Of a stretch of DNA of 8,426 nt, positions 6,007 through 8,426 are shown one piece after another. The notes beneath the pieces were generated by a model that was not told the DNA's origin, searched no databases, and saw nothing but the letters and a program-made list of their open reading frames with translations. The DNA lies in the NCBI GenBank assembly GCA_945889545.1, contig CAMDCC010000116.1, positions 1 to 8,426 of the forward strand. The letters are read 5' to 3'. The translations under genes were made by a program, and so were the position numbers. How positions within the stretch are numbered: position 1 is the first letter of the stretch; each line of letters starts with the position of its first letter. The DNA comes from Bifidobacterium breve. GTDB taxonomy: Bacteria > Actinomycetota > Acidimicrobiia > IMCC26256 > PALSA-555.

Positions 6007-6041
6007 TACATAACTACTACGAGGAGGTCGGTGGTCTTCAC
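6006..6041 (-). CDS. ilvL: ilv leader peptide with Leu-Leu-Val-Val-Val run
   Basis: A GTG-started 11-codon ORF, MKTTDLLVVVM, ends at TAG 6006-6008. Its CTC CTC GTA GTA GTT run places five Leu/Val codons in a row just before a hairpin and a terminator, the hallmark of an amino-acid attenuation leader. The GTA and GTT codons end in A/T, against the strong G/C third-position bias nearby, which should make the ribosome especially sensitive to low charged tRNA-Val. No Shine-Dalgarno site precedes the GTG, and the predicted promoter leaves almost no 5' UTR, so translation is probably leaderless, as described for the ilv leader in Corynebacterium. The frame stays open up to ATG 6191, but the upstream codons resemble nothing and would lie upstream of the predicted promoter, so the short form is preferred. 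Confidence 0.8.
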   Translation of the reverse strand: MKTTDLLVVVM

Positions 6042-6057
6042 AGTCTGAACAGTCTGA
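6040..6057 (-). repeat. Perfect 9-bp tandem repeat at the ilv leader start
   Basis: TCAGACTGT (minus-strand reading) is repeated twice without a gap, and the second copy supplies the first two bases of the leader GTG codon. One copy includes the predicted -10 element. It could be a regulator site or simple duplication; nothing decides between these. Confidence 0.6.
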
Positions 6058-6079
6058 CCGATCCGGCCCCGCCACGCAA
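6051..6079 (-). promoter_or_regulatory. Candidate ilvBNC promoter
   Basis: On the minus strand TTGCGT (6074-6079) and CAGACT (6051-6056) are separated by exactly 17 bp and match -35 and -10 elements moderately. A start about 6-7 nt downstream (near 6044-6045) would put the RNA 5' end 3-4 nt before the leader GTG at 6041. The -10 match is weak in isolation; support comes from spacing and position. Confidence 0.4.
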
Positions 6080-6176
6080 GGGATTCTGACAATTCCCATC
6101 GTTGGCCGACCCCTTCAGCCCCCCTCATGGAGCGCCGATATGTGAGGGTGACCCAGGGCCGACTCCAGGTGAGGCC

Positions 6177-7490
6177 ATGAGCGACCAGCACGAGATCAAC
6201 GTCACCGACGCCGACCGGGCCGCCGCCCGGGAAGATGTGCTCAGAGCCTCACGCGGCACGACGGCAGGCGGGATCACGCTCGTTGCCATCACCAACTTGC
6301 TCGGCGCCGTGGTGGCCCAAGCCGCATTCCCCCGGCTGAATGGCATGGTCGAGGCGCTCGTGACCGCGGGCTTCGCGGTCCTCTTCGCCACTCCGTTGCT
6401 GATCGGCATGGCGAGCATGGCCAAGTCGAAGAGCATCGTGCACGGGAGCCAAGGCGCTGCTCAAGACCGCGTGATGCGCGACGACGCCCGCCGCCGCGAG
6501 TACGAGCGGCGCCTCAACCGAGCCCTCGAGATGTCCGACGAGGAGCCGGCCGCGTTCGATGTCATCGAACGTGGCCTCACGACTGCCGCGCCGAGCTGGC
6601 CGGTCGAGCTGCTGCTCGCCGACAACAGCCACGCGCACCTCGACCGCGTGGTGACGAGCCTCCCCGAAGGGACCGGCGTACCGGGGTGCTCGGTCGCATC
6701 CCCCGACGACTGCGTCGCCGCACGCCGCGCGCAGACCCAAGTGTTCCCCGACAGCGAGGAGCTCGACGCGTGCCCGCTCCTCCGTGGCCGAGACACCGGG
6801 CGTTGCTCGGCCGTCTGCGTGCCCGTTTCGATCATGGGCCGCACGGTAGGCGTGGTGCACGCGATCGGGACGGTGGATGCACCCGTCGACGCCGCCGCGA
6901 TCCACTCCCTCCAGACGCTCGCGAACCAGGCCGGCAACCGCTTGGGCATGCTGCGCGTCATGGCCGAGACCACCGTGCAGGCAGCCACGGACGGTCTCAC
7001 CGGTCTGATCAATCGCCGCACACTCGAGAACCAGCTGCGCCACATCGTCAACGATGGCGGCGAGTTCACGTTCGTAATGGCCGACCTCGACCACTTCAAG
7101 GACCTCAACGACACGTTCGGCCACGAGACTGGCGACCGCGCGCTGCGGATGTTCGCCGACACCGTGAAGAACGAGCTCCGGGCCGCCGATCTCGCGTGCC
7201 GCTACGGCGGCGAGGAGTTCGCGATCGCCCTTCCCGGTGCCGAGACCCACGATGCCATCGAAGTCGTCGAGCGCATCCGCCAGGCGCTGGCCCACGCCAC
7301 TGGCCGTGGCGATGCACCACTGTTCACGGCGAGCTTCGGCGTCGCCCACTCGAGCGACGGTGCCGACTTGAAGGAAGTGGTCGAGAAGGCCGACAGGGCG
7401 CTGTTTGCAGCCAAGGTCGCCGGCCGCGACCACACATGCCTCGACGGGCACGCCATGCCCGTCGCCCCGACCCTCACCGCGCTGGGCTAA
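6177..7490 (+). CDS. Membrane-anchored GAF-GGDEF diguanylate cyclase
   Basis: This 437-residue protein is predicted to make cyclic di-GMP from two GTP. Two membrane segments (about 31-51 and 58-80) anchor it, and a charged, probably coiled linker follows (about 95-120). A GAF-like sensor domain (about 125-262) contains a cysteine pattern: C171, C179, C199-Pro200, C210 and C214-Val-Pro. The catalytic domain begins DGLTGLINRRTL (272-283), has DLDHFKDLND (303-312), and carries an active-type signature RYGGEEF (342-348). RAAD (335-338), five residues before GGEEF, is the product-inhibition I-site. The ATG at 6177 is chosen because AGGTGA lies 5 nt upstream and the protein then starts close to its first membrane helix; a TTG at 6102 would add 25 unremarkable residues. 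It is divergent from the ilv operon and convergent with the glycosylase gene. Confidence 0.92.
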   Translation: MSDQHEINVTDADRAAAREDVLRASRGTTAGGITLVAITNLLGAVVAQAAFPRLNGMVEALVTAGFAVLFATPLLIGMASMAKSKSIVHGSQGAAQDRVMRDDARRREYERRLNRALEMSDEEPAAFDVIERGLTTAAPSWPVELLLADNSHAHLDRVVTSLPEGTGVPGCSVASPDDCVAARRAQTQVFPDSEELDACPLLRGRDTGRCSAVCVPVSIMGRTVGVVHAIGTVDAPVDAAAIHSLQTLANQAGNRLGMLRVMAETTVQAATDGLTGLINRRTLENQLRHIVNDGGEFTFVMADLDHFKDLNDTFGHETGDRALRMFADTVKNELRAADLACRYGGEEFAIALPGAETHDAIEVVERIRQALAHATGRGDAPLFTASFGVAHSSDGADLKEVVEKADRALFAAKVAGRDHTCLDGHAMPVAPTLTALG

Positions 7491-7497
7491 CCCACCC

Positions 7498-7546
7498 ATT
7501 CTGGAGACCCAGGGCACCGGTTCCCGGGGTTGTCGATCTCCAGAAT
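7498..7546. terminator. Stem-loop between convergent genes, possibly bidirectional
   Basis: Perfect 10-bp arms ATTCTGGAGA (7498-7507) and TCTCCAGAAT (7537-7546) flank a 29-nt GC-rich loop that can itself fold (CCGG...CCGG). It begins 7 bp after the cyclase stop, and its right arm shares one base with the glycosylase stop codon, so it can end both transcripts. No T-tract is present on either strand, so strong intrinsic termination is not assured. Confidence 0.55.
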
Positions 7547-8406
7547 CAGGTCTGGTGGATCGGGCACGAGTAGGTGGTGCGGCCGCCGACGGTCCGACGT
7601 TGGAGCGGGGTGCCGTCCTTCGGGCAGTGACCGCCAGGGAGTCGGGACGGCATCAAGTCGCCGGTGTGCGAGCCACCTCTGCGTCCGAGCACGCGCAACA
7701 TTGTGCTGATCGTGCGCCGGAGCCTCACCTGCTCACCCGCGTCGAGCGAGTCGGCTGGACGGGCCGGGTCCAGCCCTGCGCGCCACAGTGTTTCGTCGAC
7801 GAGCAAGTTGCCGAGACCGGCGATGCGCGCCTGATCCATGAGCACGGCCTTGAGCGGCGCGCGGCTTCGCGACACCACCGATCGCAGCTCTGCGAGCGTG
7901 AGGTCGAACGCATCTACACCGAGCCGCTCTTCGTCGGGGTCAAGCTCGACGGCGCCAAGCCGACGCGGGTCGCGCATCACGAGGTGCCCACCGTCGGCAA
8001 ACTCGATGGTGAAGCGGTGCCACTGGGGGTTGTCGCGATTGCTCGCATAAAGGAGCGGGTCTCCCGCCGCCTCGCCGTCGATCAGCACGCGACCGCTCAT
8101 CCCGAGGTGCAGTCCCAAAACCTGGTCGCACTCGCTGACCAGCCGGGTTACCCGGCCAGCGTCGTTCGGAACGCTCGTTGCTCCTGCGAGCTCGCTGCGC
8201 TCGCCGCCCATGTCGAGGAGAAGCAACTTCCCGCGCCGACGCGCCTTGGCAATGTGCCCACCGATCAGCGCGGCCTTCACGCCCAAGGGTGTGAGTCCAC
8301 GCTTCAAGTACCAAGCATCGGGCGCGACGACCGCGGCAATCGGCCGGTTGAGCCCCTTGGCATCGATGAGCACTCGCGCCGTCTCGACCTCGAGGATCTC
8401 CGGCAC
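7546..8406 (-). CDS. Fpg/Nei-family DNA glycosylase (formamidopyrimidine/endonuclease VIII type)
   Basis: This 286-residue protein is a bifunctional base-excision repair glycosylase/AP lyase of the Fpg/Nei family. Catalytic residues are present: Pro2, the Schiff-base nucleophile after Met removal, Glu3 and Glu6 in MPEILEVE, and the lysine in RRGKLLLLD (K60). HLGMSG (100-105), the helix-two-turn-helix with GLGNLLVDE (197-205, N200) and R276 in GGRTTYSCP are also conserved. Three things are unusual. The N-terminus reads MPEILEVE instead of MPELPEVE. About 20-25 extra residues lie between K60 and HLGMSG. The C-terminal zinc finger is C261-x2-D264 ... C281-x2-H284 in place of four cysteines. Substrate choice between Fpg and Nei types is not clear, so no symbol is given. 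The start is GTG 8406, with AGGA (8417-8420) 10 nt upstream. Confidence 0.92.
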   Translation of the reverse strand: MPEILEVETARVLIDAKGLNRPIAAVVAPDAWYLKRGLTPLGVKAALIGGHIAKARRRGKLLLLDMGGERSELAGATSVPNDAGRVTRLVSECDQVLGLHLGMSGRVLIDGEAAGDPLLYASNRDNPQWHRFTIEFADGGHLVMRDPRRLGAVELDPDEERLGVDAFDLTLAELRSVVSRSRAPLKAVLMDQARIAGLGNLLVDETLWRAGLDPARPADSLDAGEQVRLRRTISTMLRVLGRRGGSHTGDLMPSRLPGGHCPKDGTPLQRRTVGGRTTYSCPIHQT

Positions 8407-8426
8407 CCAGACTCGTTCCTGTCAGG

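Noticed and set aside
4634..6013. A 459-codon open frame on the plus strand opposite ilvB
   Set aside because: It is the antisense shadow of ilvB in high-GC DNA: the translation is His/Arg/Val-rich low-complexity with no domain, and ilvB is unmistakable.
6102..6176. A TTG-started N-terminal extension of the diguanylate cyclase
   Set aside because: The extension is Pro/Gly-rich and unremarkable, while ATG 6177 has a usable AGGTGA site and gives a normal N-terminus.
6006..6191. The 61-residue version of the ilv leader ORF starting at ATG 6191
   Set aside because: Its upstream two-thirds resembles no protein and lies upstream of the predicted promoter; only the final Leu/Val run fits a leader peptide, so the GTG at 6041 is preferred.
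6249..7517. A 422-codon open frame on the minus strand opposite the diguanylate cyclase
   Set aside because: Shadow of the GGDEF gene; composition is Arg/His/Gly-rich without motifs, and the plus-strand frame has clear catalytic signatures.
1..8426. CRISPR array, insertion sequence, tRNA or rRNA gene, prophage or defence cluster
   Set aside because: No regularly spaced long repeats, transposase, integrase, tRNA cloverleaf or rRNA sequence could be recognised; apart from the toxin-antitoxin pair the genes are housekeeping or signalling.

Overview
The window is high-GC DNA with actinobacterial character. The acetohydroxy acid synthase and ketol-acid reductoisomerase genes resemble mycobacterial and other actinobacterial types, GTG starts are common, and two promoters look leaderless or nearly so. 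Codon use and protein style suggest a deep-branching actinobacterium such as an Acidimicrobiia member, but this rests on general impression and not on a search.

Layout, left to right: (1) positions 1-543, minus strand, the 5' end of an Lhr-type superfamily 2 helicase that runs off the window. (2) 603-848, plus, a divergent small amphipathic protein of unknown function with a very strong ribosome binding site. (3) 957-1696, plus, a compact VapBC toxin-antitoxin pair: a FitA-like ribbon-helix-helix antitoxin and a PIN-domain RNase joined by a GTGA overlap. An 8-bp inverted repeat lies over the predicted promoter and there is no room for a 5' leader. (4) 1703-2311, minus, plsY, the acyl-phosphate glycerol-3-phosphate acyltransferase, convergent with the toxin gene and only 6 bp from it. 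(5) 2333-2407, minus, a possible 3' remnant of a secreted-protein gene between plsY and ilvC. (6) 2412-5869, minus, the branched-chain amino acid operon ilvB-ilvN-ilvC. (7) 5870-6041, minus, its regulatory leader: a short peptide ORF ending in Leu-Leu-Val-Val-Val, a hairpin starting at its stop codon, and a strong intrinsic terminator, which together form a transcription attenuator. (8) 6177-7490, plus, a membrane-anchored GAF-GGDEF diguanylate cyclase with an intact active site and inhibitory site. (9) 7546-8406, minus, an Fpg/Nei-family DNA glycosylase with a variant zinc finger, convergent with the cyclase gene across a shared stem-loop.

IlvB and IlvN form acetohydroxy acid synthase and IlvC performs the next step, so the operon carries two consecutive steps of valine/isoleucine synthesis. 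The leader peptide allows transcription to respond to charged tRNA-Leu and tRNA-Val. plsY lies downstream on the same strand and may receive read-through. The remaining genes are unrelated neighbours (DNA repair, phospholipid synthesis, c-di-GMP signalling, toxin-antitoxin).

I see no convincing wholly new system. The parts most worth following up are the ilv attenuator, the operator/promoter of the toxin-antitoxin pair, the orphan C-terminal fragment next to ilvC, the altered zinc finger of the glycosylase, and the cysteine-rich GAF domain of the cyclase.
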